DNA of 64,000 nucleotides, from NCBI RefSeq assembly GCF_027213715.1, contig NZ_JAPWGM010000001.1, positions 558,001-622,000 on the forward strand. Reading direction: 5' to 3'. The position numbers and the translations under genes are program-made. Below are positions 18,893 to 28,225 of this stretch, piece by piece; positions within the stretch are counted from its first letter, which is position 1, and the number at the start of each line of letters is the position of its first letter. The notes beneath the pieces are model-generated. The model did not search any database. It saw only the letters and a program-made list of their open reading frames with translations, and was not told the origin of the DNA. The stretch is from Pedobacter punctiformis (GTDB taxonomy: Bacteria > Bacteroidota > Bacteroidia > Sphingobacteriales > Sphingobacteriaceae).

Positions 18893-20311
18893 TTATGATA
18901 AAAATGCCTGAGAAAAAGCCAGAAGCTTATCTTCCTCAAAATGTTTGGCTGTAAATTGAATACTTAACGGCAAACCTGCTGTATTATTGCCCAATGGCAG
19001 GGCTATTGCCGGATTTCCGGTTAAAGATGGTAATACAGTAAAAATATCGGCCATGTACATCACCAGTGGATCTTTCATGTGATCACCTATTTTAAATGCG
19101 GGTGTTGGTGCCACAGGGGATAAAATCAAGTCATAATCTTTGAACAACTCATCCAGTTTTTCTCTGATTAATCTTCTTACCTGTTGTGCTTTTTGATAAT
19201 AAGCATCGTAATACCCTGCGCTTAAAACAAACGTGCCTAGCAAAATACGCCGTTTTACTTCTTCGCCAAAACCTTCGGCACGGGATAGTTTATAAAGTTC
19301 GTTTAATGATTTTGCTTCTGTATTCCGGTGACCGTAATGTACCCCATCATAACGCGAAAGGTTGGAAGAAGCCTCTGCCGTTGTTAAAATATAGTAGGCA
19401 GGAACAAGGTAATCCAGCAAATCAAAAGATACATACTCTACAGTGTGACCTTTTTGTTTTAAATCTTCTATCGATTTTAAAATAGCAGATTTAATTTCAG
19501 GATCAAGCGCATCGCTTTCCATTGTTTCTTTTAAAACGGCTATTTTTTGTTTATTACTGTTATGAAGATGGGCAGGATAGTCTGGCACTTGTAAAGGAGA
19601 AACGGTACTGTCGTTTTCATCTGCACCGGCTAAAACCTGTAATAATAATGCAGCATCTTCTACAGAGGAGGTAATTGGACCCACCTGATCAAAAGATGAG
19701 GCATAAGCAATAACACCATAGCGTGAAATGCGACCATAAGTTGGTTTTAAGCCAATTTGACCACAAAAAGCAGCAGGTTGTCTAACCGATCCGCCTGTAT
19801 CTGTACCTAAAGCAGATAAACACATATCAGCCTGAACAGCAACTGCCGAACCACCTGAAGAACCACCCGGAACAAGTTCTGAATTGGCAGCATTTTTTAC
19901 TTCTCCAAAGTATGAAGTTTCGTTAGAACCGCCCATTGCAAATTCATCGCAGTTTAAACGACCAATAATAACGGCATCTTCCTGCAACAAACGTTTTACA
20001 ACTGTTGATGAATAAGGGGATACAAAGCCATCGAGCATTTTTGAAGATGCAGTAACAATATGATCCTGGTAACAAATATTATCTTTAATGCCGATAACCA
20101 TTCCTGCCAGTTTACCAGCAGTACCTTCTTCTATCTTTTGCTGTACCGCTTTAGCCTGAACTTCTGCCGTATAAAAAAACACCTCATTAAATGCATTGAG
20201 GTGTTCATTATCCTTAATCTGCTTAAAATAATAAGTCAGTAAATCCGGTAAAGTTAATTGCTTTTGCGAAATGAGCGTTTGTATCTCTTTAAGAGAGCTG
20301 TATTTCTTCAA
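18893..20311 (-). CDS. gatA: Glutamyl-tRNA(Gln)/aspartyl-tRNA(Asn) amidotransferase subunit A
   Basis: GatA is the amidase subunit that releases ammonia from glutamine for transamidation of mischarged Glu-tRNA(Gln) by GatCAB. The 472-residue sequence has the amidase signature PGGSSGGSAVAV and the triad Lys76, Ser151 (cis-Ser) and Ser175 in GTDTGGSVRQPA, matching family spacing. The start is the TTG at 20311: an in-frame TAA is two codons upstream and the encoded N-terminus MKKYSSLKEIQ fits homologues. gatB and gatC are not in the window. It lies 18 bp after the short tatA gene. Confidence 0.93.
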   Translation of the reverse strand: MKKYSSLKEIQTLISQKQLTLPDLLTYYFKQIKDNEHLNAFNEVFFYTAEVQAKAVQQKIEEGTAGKLAGMVIGIKDNICYQDHIVTASSKMLDGFVSPYSSTVVKRLLQEDAVIIGRLNCDEFAMGGSNETSYFGEVKNAANSELVPGGSSGGSAVAVQADMCLSALGTDTGGSVRQPAAFCGQIGLKPTYGRISRYGVIAYASSFDQVGPITSSVEDAALLLQVLAGADENDSTVSPLQVPDYPAHLHNSNKQKIAVLKETMESDALDPEIKSAILKSIEDLKQKGHTVEYVSFDLLDYLVPAYYILTTAEASSNLSRYDGVHYGHRNTEAKSLNELYKLSRAEGFGEEVKRRILLGTFVLSAGYYDAYYQKAQQVRRLIREKLDELFKDYDLILSPVAPTPAFKIGDHMKDPLVMYMADIFTVLPSLTGNPAIALPLGNNTAGLPLSIQFTAKHFEEDKLLAFSQAFLS

Positions 20312-20329
20312 AACTTAATAATATTGTGG

Positions 20330-20530
20330 TTAAACGGTTTTATCGCGGTTTGACGGATCTACCTGATCTCCGTCAGCCCCATCTTTACCATCTTTAAATT
20401 CTTTAACACCTTTACCTAAACCACGCATAAGTTCAGGAATTTTTTTACCCCCGAAAAGTAATAGCACAACGACTAAAATAATCACAATTTCAGGTGTACC
20501 GAGCATTGCTGCTATTGTTGTATTTAACAT
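20330..20530 (-). CDS. tatA: Sec-independent translocase protein TatA/E (short paralogue)
   Basis: A 66-residue TatA-type protein: one N-terminal transmembrane helix (about 12-27), the FGGKKIPEL hinge, and the amphipathic helix [14 protein letters not shown], followed by a short acidic tail. TatA oligomers form the pore of the twin-arginine pathway, which exports folded proteins. It is 10 bp downstream of a second tatA-like gene, indicating a tandem pair. tatC is not in the window. A plausible client within the window is the twin-arginine phospholipase C at 14648-17176. Confidence 0.9.
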   Translation of the reverse strand: MLNTTIAAMLGTPEIVIILVVVLLLFGGKKIPELMRGLGKGVKEFKDGKDGADGDQVDPSNRDKTV

Positions 20531-20540
20531 AACTTTTTGT

Positions 20541-20903
20541 TTAAACTTTTTGACTATCAGTTACAATTTTTTCATCTATGGGCGTGCTCACTGAGGGATG
20601 AGTAACATTTGATTCCACCTTCTCATCTTCAGCAGATGATTCGGTTGGATGATGACGTTCATTGTTATTATTTTTTACAGTTTCTTCTGCCATTTCTTTA
20701 TCTAAATCCAGGGCATTAATATTTCTGTGAATTTCACGTTTTACACCATCAGAAGCATCTTTAAATTCTCTGATCCCTTTGCCCAGTCCTCTTGCCAGTT
20801 CAGGTAATTTTTTACCTCCAAATAACAAAAGTACCACTACTAAAATGAGTATGATCTCCGATCCACCCATATTTAAAAACTCTAATAACGTGCCTTGATA
20901 CAT
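20541..20903 (-). CDS. tatA: Sec-independent translocase protein TatA/TatB-like (long paralogue)
   Basis: The 120-residue product has the same transmembrane helix plus hinge as its neighbour ([21 protein letters not shown]), with a longer charged, low-complexity tail of about 70 residues rich in Glu, Asn and His. The ATG at 20903 is preferred over the adjacent GTG at 20906. The GG in the hinge and the amphipathic helix resemble TatA rather than classical TatB, but the long polar tail is TatB-like, so the division of labour with the short paralogue is open. It lies 45 bp after the EnvC-like gene. Confidence 0.85.
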   Translation of the reverse strand: MYQGTLLEFLNMGGSEIILILVVVLLLFGGKKLPELARGLGKGIREFKDASDGVKREIHRNINALDLDKEMAEETVKNNNNERHHPTESSAEDEKVESNVTHPSVSTPIDEKIVTDSQKV

Positions 20904-20947
20904 CACTAATATAATTTATACAAATATAAACATTAAAACTGTCTTCT

Positions 20948-22237
20948 TTACTTACTAATCCAGGCTTCGGGGTTAAGCTTGTTCATTCCTCTCATCACTT
21001 CAAAATGCAGTTCTGCTACATCACCTGTATTTGCTACGGTACCAATTGTTTGCTTGGTACTTACTTTATCACCTTTGTTTACGCTAACCGATCTTAAATT
21101 TTTATAAACGGTGAAGTAATCACCATGTTTAATAACCACAAAGTACTGTCCGTAAATTAAGTTAACCATAAACACATCCCCTTCAAAAACCGCACGAACA
21201 GAAGAACCTTCGGCAGTGGTAATGTCAATACCTTCATTATTCATCGATGCCTGATCTACCTTATGCACACCAAAATGCTGTGTAATGGTTCCTGTTGCAA
21301 CCGGGTAAGGCAATCGACCTCTGTTATTTTCAAAACCTGCAGATAATTTAGCCGATTCGGGTGTAGCGGTAAGCAACTCGCTATTTGTTTTTGCTTTTGC
21401 AGCCGGTGCCGCAGCCGGAGCTGGTCTGTTTTCTGCTTTAGCTTTTGCTGCCGCAATTCGGGCCTCCTCTGCTGCTCTTCTTCTGGCTTCTTCTGCTACC
21501 CTTCTTCTTTCTTCTTCAATTGCTCTCTGAATGGCCAGTTTAATTGCCCTGTCCATTTGAGCTTCCTGCTTTTTCTTAGTCGCAATATCCCGTTTAAATT
21601 GTTTTTCCTGTTTGCTAAGTTGATTCAAAGCTGCTGCCTGCTCGTTTTTATCTTTGCCAAGCCTTTCTTTTTCTTTCTCCTGATCTCTTAATAGCGTACT
21701 TTTCTCTTTCAGCGTTCTGTCCAGAATGACAATTTTACCATTAAGGTCTCTTTGTGTATTCTCAATATAACCGGCTTGTTTTTTACGGTACTGGCTAAAT
21801 TGTTGTAAATATTTTATCCTTTTATAGGCCTGATTAAAATCTCGTGCTGCAAAAATGAACATCATTTTATCGTACGAATTTCTATTGCGTTGTGCAAAAC
21901 GAATCATCCCTGCATACTCTTTTTTAAGGTCGCCTAACTGACCTTGTAACGTATGTACGGTATTGGTGTTCTGAGAGATTTGGTTATCTAGATTTTTTAT
22001 TTCGGAATTGATGGTTCCAATCTTATCCTGGCGTAAGCGAATCTGTGCATTTAAGGCATTGATCTGTTGTAACGTTAGCTTTTTACCATTAGAGGTTTTA
22101 CTAAGATTTTTTTGTAACTGCTCAATTTCACGCTGAATAGCTTCCTTTTTCCTTTTAAGTTCATTTGCCGTTTGCGCAGTAGCCGAAAGGCCAAAAACAC
22201 AAAAAACAAGAATAAATACGAGTCTGTGTAGCTTCAT
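20948..22237 (-). CDS. EnvC-like murein hydrolase activator: coiled coil plus degenerate M23 domain
   Basis: The 429-residue protein has a signal peptide (about 1-21, ending ATAQ), a long coiled coil (about 25-240) with an Ala/Arg/Glu-rich segment, a linker, and a C-terminal LytM/M23 fold (about 310-429). The metal-site and catalytic positions are altered: the first zinc histidine of HxGxD is Asn (NEGID), the catalytic His of YxHL is Asn (YKNL), and the first His of HLHFE is Glu (ELHFE). E. coli EnvC is likewise catalytically dead and activates amidases at the septum. I infer the same type of role here. It sits between the DUF4292 lipoprotein and the tat genes on the same strand. Confidence 0.85.
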   Translation of the reverse strand: MKLHRLVFILVFCVFGLSATAQTANELKRKKEAIQREIEQLQKNLSKTSNGKKLTLQQINALNAQIRLRQDKIGTINSEIKNLDNQISQNTNTVHTLQGQLGDLKKEYAGMIRFAQRNRNSYDKMMFIFAARDFNQAYKRIKYLQQFSQYRKKQAGYIENTQRDLNGKIVILDRTLKEKSTLLRDQEKEKERLGKDKNEQAAALNQLSKQEKQFKRDIATKKKQEAQMDRAIKLAIQRAIEEERRRVAEEARRRAAEEARIAAAKAKAENRPAPAAAPAAKAKTNSELLTATPESAKLSAGFENNRGRLPYPVATGTITQHFGVHKVDQASMNNEGIDITTAEGSSVRAVFEGDVFMVNLIYGQYFVVIKHGDYFTVYKNLRSVSVNKGDKVSTKQTIGTVANTGDVAELHFEVMRGMNKLNPEAWISK

Positions 22238-22427
22238 TAAGCCAAAAGTATAAAAATTTTACAGTAAAATATATTAAAATTGAGATACAGGCTACTTAAA
22301 TACCTATAGCAAAGGCATCTTCACTCAATCTTCACACTGGATGGCGAATTTATTGCAACCGTCCAAATTTCACTTCTATCTTTTAAGAAATAAACGGGGT
22401 CAGCTACTTTATAAATGAAGTTAATGT

Positions 22428-23219
22428 TTAGTTTACTACTGTAAATCTCTTTGGTACATTAAACGGAAAATCTACCGGAACATTGCCATCAATTTTTGTA
22501 AATTCTAAATTGATATTAATCTTTTTCCCGCCAGATAAGGTATTGATTTTCAAAGCACCAGGAAATAAATACTCATTCACATTCTGATAACCATCATAAG
22601 TTACTTTTAAGGCCTGACCGGCTTTAGCATCATTCAAATTGGTTTCTGACAGCTTGAATAAAGTATTGAATAAGAATTTATAATCAAGGTTATCTTTACT
22701 GCCCGATACGGTCCAAACGCCATTATCCATTTTTAAATCAGACTGACCGGTTAAATAATCATCAATGGCATTACCGGTTAAAATGGTCTGAAGGGTATTA
22801 AAATTAACCTGTTTATTAGTGAAATTATAAATATAACTGAACGGCTTTTTAATGTATTCACTTTTAGCCCTGTTCATAATTTTAATACTATCAGGTGTAA
22901 TAAGTGCCCTTGCAGGCTCAAAAGCGCCGCCTAAAGCTGTTATGCTTACCCAAATTACTTCTTTATCTTTTATCCTGAAGTTCATGGTCACGTCGTTTGC
23001 ATCACCCGCAATATCCAAATTGGCCTTAGCTTTTAAAGACAATGTATTAAACTTAAGCTGTTTGCTTTTTAATAAGGTTAAAGCTTCTTCTTTTGAATGA
23101 TCTGTTTTAGTTTCTGTCTTTGTTGACGGTGCAACCACTATTTCACGTTTCGGCTTACACGCTGAAACAAAAGTTACCGCAAAAATTACGAGCAGGCTAT
23201 TTAAAATATTTCTTTTCAT
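22428..23219 (-). CDS. DUF4292 family lipoprotein
   Basis: The 263-residue protein starts MKRNILNSL and has a lipobox VSAC with the acylated cysteine at residue 21, so it should be membrane-anchored in the envelope. The body fits DUF4292 of Bacteroidota, a predicted beta-rich domain with similarity to LolA/LolB-like half-barrels. The start overlaps the end of the TPR gene by 23 bp, which points to translational coupling. A role in lipoprotein or envelope assembly is an inference from fold resemblance and location only. The 190 bp after it (22238-22427) contain no visible gene. Confidence 0.8.
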   Translation of the reverse strand: MKRNILNSLLVIFAVTFVSACKPKREIVVAPSTKTETKTDHSKEEALTLLKSKQLKFNTLSLKAKANLDIAGDANDVTMNFRIKDKEVIWVSITALGGAFEPARALITPDSIKIMNRAKSEYIKKPFSYIYNFTNKQVNFNTLQTILTGNAIDDYLTGQSDLKMDNGVWTVSGSKDNLDYKFLFNTLFKLSETNLNDAKAGQALKVTYDGYQNVNEYLFPGALKINTLSGGKKININLEFTKIDGNVPVDFPFNVPKRFTVVN

Positions 23220-24894
23220 TTATCTTTTTAATTAATACATCCGAACCATTACCGGCCTCTTTAGCTTTTTGCCACTGCAACAACGCAGCGTCTTTATCGC
23301 CCTTCATGTAAAGAATGTCGCCATAATGCTCCAGGTAAACACCATTCCTGGCACTATTGTTTTGTAAAGCCTTCTCTATCCAAGTTTGTGCCAAAGCATA
23401 TTTTTGTTGCTTAAACAGAATGAAAGCATAGGTATCAGTTACCGATGAATTATTGGGCATGGCATTGGCAGCAGTTTCTGCATATTTAGCTGCCTTGCTT
23501 AAATCATCGTTCTTTAAAGCCAGGTAATAGGCATAATTATTCATAATTAAATAATTATCCGGTTCAATGGAAATGGCCTTTTCAAAAGCAGTTTTTGCAG
23601 CGGTAAAGTTATTTTGGTTAATATAGATATCGCCCTGAAGTGCATACACTTGTGCTTGCAAACTTTTATTCTCTACATCTAATTGCAGTGCATTTTTTAA
23701 ATTGCTTTGCGCAAGATCAAGTTTGCCAGTTTTAAACAAGGCATAAGCCACATAATAATACAAACCCGCCTGATTAGGATAAATACTTAAAGCCTCATCT
23801 CCAACTTTTATGGCCTCATCGTAATGCCCAAGCAGCGTATGAATATTGATAACCTGTTCCCAAACCACATAAATCTGTTCGCTTAGTTTTAAAGCCGCCT
23901 GGTATTGAACCAATGCTTCTTTTAATTTATTTTGCTGGTATAGAACGTCTCCGTAAAGAGAAAGTGCTTTAACATCGTTGGGATTTTTTTCAGCAACAAT
24001 TCTGCTTAATTCGGTAATATTTTTGGCTACAGCAGGCTGCTCCGATTTTGGAAAAAGTGCTGCAATTATTTTCACCTTTTCATTGTGCGGCATTTCTTCA
24101 CTCTGAAAGGCCTGTTTTAAAGCTGAAAAAGCCGCATCATCATTTTTTTGCTTCCGGTAAATATCAGCCAGTCCAAGGTTCACCTCATAATTGTTCGGTT
24201 CCAGTTTCTGCGCTTTTTCCAACACTTTTAATGCTTCAGCATCATTGCCTTTTTGCAACAATAAACCGGCAGCATATAAATAATTTTTAACATCTGCCTG
24301 GTTACCTTCCAGAAGTTTAACAATATCACTTTCAGTTGCAGTACCATTTTGTTTAAAACGTTGTCTGGCATTCGTTAATTCTCTTGATGCCCCAAACTTC
24401 TGCTCAATGTCATTGTATGTTTTTTTAGCCTCTTCAATCTGGTTTGCCAGAAACTGTGCATTTGCCTTGTCAAAGTAGAAGGCATCTTGATCTGGCTGAA
24501 GGCGAATTAGCTGGCTAAAAACATCAACCAGTTCAGGCATTTTATTGGTTCGTTTATAAATTTCGCTCAACAAACGCCAATACCATTGATTATCCGGGTT
24601 TATTTTAACGGCCTGCTTAATATTTTGCTCGGCCTCACTCAGCTTATCCATGCGATAATTGGCATTGGCCAATTCAAAAAGGGCAGCATGATTATTTGGA
24701 TCGAGATTTACGATTTTAGCAAAATTTGTAGAAGCAAGCGGATAATTTTCGGACATTTTTTCCCTTAAACCCGCAAAAAACAATTGTTTTACCATGTTGC
24801 TGTCTGCAACACCAGCCGCAACATTAATTTGTCCAAAAGCATGTACACTAATGAAACCCAATGTCAGCAGGAAATATTGTTTTTTAAACTTCAT
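23197..24894 (-). CDS. Tetratricopeptide-repeat protein, secreted
   Basis: The 565-residue protein has a signal peptide (about 1-22, ending AFGQ) and then TPR helices almost throughout, with typical repeats such as NYEVNLGLADIYRKQKNDDAA and NQWYWRLLSEIYKR. TPR arrays mediate protein-protein contacts; the location implies a periplasmic or outer-membrane scaffold. I chose the ATG at 24894 because the residues before it come from a TTG and would precede the signal peptide. It is coupled to the downstream DUF4292 lipoprotein gene by a 23-bp overlap and follows dut by 27 bp. No specific function can be assigned. Confidence 0.85.
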   Translation of the reverse strand: MKFKKQYFLLTLGFISVHAFGQINVAAGVADSNMVKQLFFAGLREKMSENYPLASTNFAKIVNLDPNNHAALFELANANYRMDKLSEAEQNIKQAVKINPDNQWYWRLLSEIYKRTNKMPELVDVFSQLIRLQPDQDAFYFDKANAQFLANQIEEAKKTYNDIEQKFGASRELTNARQRFKQNGTATESDIVKLLEGNQADVKNYLYAAGLLLQKGNDAEALKVLEKAQKLEPNNYEVNLGLADIYRKQKNDDAAFSALKQAFQSEEMPHNEKVKIIAALFPKSEQPAVAKNITELSRIVAEKNPNDVKALSLYGDVLYQQNKLKEALVQYQAALKLSEQIYVVWEQVINIHTLLGHYDEAIKVGDEALSIYPNQAGLYYYVAYALFKTGKLDLAQSNLKNALQLDVENKSLQAQVYALQGDIYINQNNFTAAKTAFEKAISIEPDNYLIMNNYAYYLALKNDDLSKAAKYAETAANAMPNNSSVTDTYAFILFKQQKYALAQTWIEKALQNNSARNGVYLEHYGDILYMKGDKDAALLQWQKAKEAGNGSDVLIKKINEKKYFK

Positions 24895-24921
24895 TGTGAA
24901 TGCACTTAACAAATTATAAAA

Positions 24922-25356
24922 CTAAGCCTTTCCGGTATGCCCGTAGCCGCCCTCGCCCCTTGAGGTTTCCGTTAATTCTTCAACAGGCTGCCAGCTAACG
25001 GTTTCATGTTTGGCAATAACCATTTGTGCAATGCGATCGCCATTATTGATTTTAAAATCTGTATCCGATAAATTAACCAGCAAAACTTTCAGCTCGCCGC
25101 GATAATCTGCATCAATGGTGCCCGGCGAATTTACGATACTAATTCCATGTTTATAAGCCAAACCACTTCTTGGCCGTATCTGCGCTTCGTAACCTACCGG
25201 TAATTCTATGTACAACCCTGTTGGAACCAGCATGCGCTGCAAAGGTTTTAAATTTATTTCCTCTGAAACTGAAGCACGCAAATCCATGCCCGCCGCATGA
25301 GCAGTTTCATATTGGGGTAAAGCGTGTCCGGATTTATTAATGATCTTGATCTCCAT
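24922..25356 (-). CDS. dut: dUTP diphosphatase
   Basis: Dut hydrolyses dUTP to dUMP and pyrophosphate, limiting uracil in DNA and supplying thymidylate synthesis. The 144-residue trimeric-type enzyme shows its conserved motifs: [19 protein letters not shown], the catalytic Asp region [18 protein letters not shown] and the C-terminal [11 protein letters not shown] that closes over the nucleotide. It lies 5 bp after the flippase gene and heads the run of envelope genes. Confidence 0.95.
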   Translation of the reverse strand: MEIKIINKSGHALPQYETAHAAGMDLRASVSEEINLKPLQRMLVPTGLYIELPVGYEAQIRPRSGLAYKHGISIVNSPGTIDADYRGELKVLLVNLSDTDFKINNGDRIAQMVIAKHETVSWQPVEELTETSRGEGGYGHTGKA

Positions 25357-25361
25357 CGGTT

Positions 25362-26843
25362 CTAATTCCTCTTTAACATTTTCATCAGGTTGTCTTTTTC
25401 AAAATAGAAAATACCAATCAAAAATACGATCAGCAAGCCATTTCCAATGTAAATATTTTGATTGAAGACTCCAAAGGATAAATAAACCAATACAATAGAA
25501 ATAACCAGGTAAGCCGTCATTCGTTTTAAATTGTATGGAATCGGGTAGTGTTTTTGTCCAAGAATGTACGATATAACCATAATTATAAAATAAGCTAGCA
25601 TAGATACCCAAGCTGAACCCATATAACTGAATTTCGGTATTAAAATGATGTTCATTACTATGGTAAATATTGCCCCAACCAGCGAAATGTATAATCCATA
25701 CCTGGTTTGATCTGATAAACGATACCAGATTGACAAATTCATATATATACCTAAACAAACGTACCCAAACAATAAATACGGAACAGCAGGTAAGCCTACC
25801 CAGTATTTTTCGGAAATAAAATGTTTAATAATTTCAATATTAGCAGTTAAGCCAACAAATAAAATGGTTAAAGCGAGTACAAAATAATATAAAATTGTAG
25901 CATAAGTTACCCTGGCATTTTTGTTTTTTGCATGGCTGAAGAAAAATGGTTCTGCTCCTAAACGAAATGCTGTATTAAAAATACTAATGAAGATGGCCAG
26001 TTTACAAACTGCTCCATAAATACCAATGTCATGATCGGCAATGTTGTTGGGAAGATACTTGCTTAATAAAATTTTATCCAGGTTTTCGTTAATAATAAAA
26101 GATAAATTTGCAACAAGCACTGGCCAGCTGTAACCAAACATATTGCCAAATAATGCTTTATTAAATCTGAACTGAATCTCTAAAAACTGAGGAATCAGCA
26201 TTAATAAGGTAACCACACTTGCAATTAAGTTGGATACAAAAACATAACCAACCCAGCGGCCTTTATACCAGGTTGACAACCAATCGCTAAAAACATGGTT
26301 CTTGATAAGAAATGGGATAACGAAAATAAAAATAAGGTTAAAGCTTACAAATACTCCAATATTTAAAAAACGGATTACGCTGTAATGCATTGGTTTTCCA
26401 TCTGCCCGTAATTTTGCAAAGGGAATTACACTTATGGCATCTACAAATAAAATCCAGACAAAAAATTTAATGTATAATTTCTGATCATTTAGCTGATCAA
26501 GGCTGCCATTTAAAGTAAACCTAGCCAGATAATCGGAAAAAACATGCCCTGTAATCAGGAATAAGATTGATATAAAGGCAATGACTAAAAAACTGTTGTT
26601 GTAAACTTCCTGCTTTTTATCTTCATGTTTATTTAAGTACCGGAAAAAGGTGGTTTCCATTCCAAATGCCAAAATTGGATTGATAATGGATGCGTAACTA
26701 AACATCTTTGTAAAAATCCCATATACGCTTGTTGGATAAACCCTTGTATAAATTGGCGTTAGAATAAAGTTAAATAGCCTGGAAAAAATAGTGCTTAAAC
26801 CATAAACTAATGTTTGACCCGCAAACTTTTTATATACTGACAT
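25362..26843 (-). CDS. Polysaccharide/lipid-linked oligosaccharide flippase (Wzx/MATE-like)
   Basis: The 493-residue protein is almost entirely hydrophobic with about 14 predicted transmembrane helices. It opens with the family-like [24 protein letters not shown] segment type (N-terminal QTLVYGLS...RLFNF), as in MVF-superfamily flippases. Such proteins flip lipid-linked glycans across the inner membrane. It is about 22 kb from the glycan cluster at 48-64 kb and directly upstream of dut, so its substrate is uncertain. A Wzx for that cluster may lie beyond the window. It is conserved-looking housekeeping context rather than an O-antigen locus. Confidence 0.82.
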   Translation of the reverse strand: MSVYKKFAGQTLVYGLSTIFSRLFNFILTPIYTRVYPTSVYGIFTKMFSYASIINPILAFGMETTFFRYLNKHEDKKQEVYNNSFLVIAFISILFLITGHVFSDYLARFTLNGSLDQLNDQKLYIKFFVWILFVDAISVIPFAKLRADGKPMHYSVIRFLNIGVFVSFNLIFIFVIPFLIKNHVFSDWLSTWYKGRWVGYVFVSNLIASVVTLLMLIPQFLEIQFRFNKALFGNMFGYSWPVLVANLSFIINENLDKILLSKYLPNNIADHDIGIYGAVCKLAIFISIFNTAFRLGAEPFFFSHAKNKNARVTYATILYYFVLALTILFVGLTANIEIIKHFISEKYWVGLPAVPYLLFGYVCLGIYMNLSIWYRLSDQTRYGLYISLVGAIFTIVMNIILIPKFSYMGSAWVSMLAYFIIMVISYILGQKHYPIPYNLKRMTAYLVISIVLVYLSFGVFNQNIYIGNGLLIVFLIGIFYFEKDNLMKMLKRN

Positions 26844-26887
26844 ATTTTAAAGTAAGATGGATGAGGTAAAATGTTCAATCTTTTGAT

Positions 26888-27193
26888 TTACCATAACAGA
26901 TTCTTTTTTACAACTTCGAAGTTGCGGTAGTTTTTGAGTTCACCATCAGTTACTTCCACATTTTCTACTTTAGATTTTTCCGGTCCTTCTTTACACCAAT
27001 CCATAAAAGCATCTAGTATAAATTGTTCCGCTTCTGCTTCAATATAAACAGAGCCGTCCTTTTCGTTTTTAACAAAACCTTTAATGCCCATCTGATCGGC
27101 AACGGCTTTAGTGCTTGCTCTAAAAAAAACGCCCTGAACTTTGCCCGAAACGGTTATATTAATGTGTTTTACTTTTGATGGATGATCATTCAT
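26888..27193 (-). CDS. Acylphosphatase
   Basis: This 101-residue protein carries the acylphosphatase signature GKVQGVFFRAST with catalytic Arg25, and the second conserved block GFVKNEKDGSV with Asn43. It hydrolyses carboxyl-phosphate bonds such as acetyl phosphate; the physiological substrate is not defined. The gene stands alone, 44 bp downstream-of-strand from the flippase start and 85 bp before the metabolic gene trio. Confidence 0.9.
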   Translation of the reverse strand: MNDHPSKVKHINITVSGKVQGVFFRASTKAVADQMGIKGFVKNEKDGSVYIEAEAEQFILDAFMDWCKEGPEKSKVENVEVTDGELKNYRNFEVVKKNLLW

Positions 27194-27278
27194 TATGATT
27201 AGTTATGATGCAAAGTTATAAGTTGAGCGAATAAGTAGGGTATCTTTTGGTTGATATTGAAATTATATTCAGGAACTT

Positions 27279-28223
27279 CTAGAAACTCAATGCTGTTATC
27301 TTCTGCTTTTCCAGTAAAAATTCACCCCAAATCTCTTCTAAGATAACCACAGCAGGTCTGATTTCTTTAAGCATCGAGCTTATTTGTCCAATTTCCAGTT
27401 CACCATTTTCCAGGTCGCCCTCAAACATGCCCAATTTCGCTCTTGCCCTGCCTAAAAGTTCCATCAGCCTTGTACGATCTGCACCTTCAGCCTCTGCCAG
27501 TGCAATTGTATCAGCGAATTCATTTTTTAATAACCGCACCGGAACCAGTTTTTTCATGGCCAGTTTGGTATCCCCTTCAACCGACGATATTATTTTATTT
27601 TTAAATGCCGGATGCGCAGATGATTCTTCCGCAACAGCAAAAGCAGAACCAACCTGAACGCCCTGAGCACCTAAAGCAAAAGCAGCAAGCATAGCTTTTC
27701 CACTGCCAATTCCGCCAGCGGCAATAACCGGAATTTGTAATGCTTCGGTAATCATCGGAATTAAACAAAGTGTAGTGGTTTCCTCTCGTCCGTTATGCCC
27801 ACCAGCCTCAAACCCCTCTGCAACAACCGCATCAACTCCTGCTTCCTGTGCTTTTAAGGCAAATTTTGTATTGGCTATAACATGAACAACCGTAATACCA
27901 TGCGCTTTTAAAACCCCAGTCCAGGTGGCCGGATTACCGGCAGATGAGAAGACAATTTTAACACCTTCTTCAATAACGATATCTATAATTTCCTTAATAT
28001 TTGGATACAACAAAGGAATATTTACTCCAAAGGGTAAGTTTGTTGCTTCTTTACATTTTTGAATGTGTGTGCGCAATACTTCCGGGTACATGGAGCCCGC
28101 ACCAATAATGCCCAAACCACCCGCATTAGATACCGCCGAAGCTAAACGCCAGCCGCTACACCAAATCATACCGGCTTGTATAATTGGATACTTGATGTTA
28201 AATAGTTTACAAATTGCGTTCAT
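27279..28223 (-). CDS. Nitronate monooxygenase / 2-nitropropane dioxygenase-family flavoprotein
   Basis: The 314-residue TIM-barrel flavoprotein has the family blocks PIIQAGM near the start, AEGFEAGGHNG (FMN/active-site His region) and the phosphate-binding AAGGIGSGKAMLAAFALGAQGVQVGSAF. The family includes nitronate monooxygenases and the FabK enoyl-ACP reductases. The AEGFEAGGHNG block favours the nitronate monooxygenase side, but the two cannot be separated safely by eye. The gene is 2 bp from the hydroxyacid dehydrogenase gene and clearly in one unit with it. Confidence 0.82.
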   Translation of the reverse strand: MNAICKLFNIKYPIIQAGMIWCSGWRLASAVSNAGGLGIIGAGSMYPEVLRTHIQKCKEATNLPFGVNIPLLYPNIKEIIDIVIEEGVKIVFSSAGNPATWTGVLKAHGITVVHVIANTKFALKAQEAGVDAVVAEGFEAGGHNGREETTTLCLIPMITEALQIPVIAAGGIGSGKAMLAAFALGAQGVQVGSAFAVAEESSAHPAFKNKIISSVEGDTKLAMKKLVPVRLLKNEFADTIALAEAEGADRTRLMELLGRARAKLGMFEGDLENGELEIGQISSMLKEIRPAVVILEEIWGEFLLEKQKITALSF

Positions 28224-28225
28224 GT

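Noticed and set aside
20948..22237. Annotating the M23 protein as an active endopeptidase
   Set aside because: Three of five metal/catalytic positions are replaced.
25362..26843. Assigning this flippase to the 48-64 kb glycan cluster
   Set aside because: It is about 22 kb away, beside dut in housekeeping context, and the cluster continues beyond the window where its own flippase and polymerase may lie.
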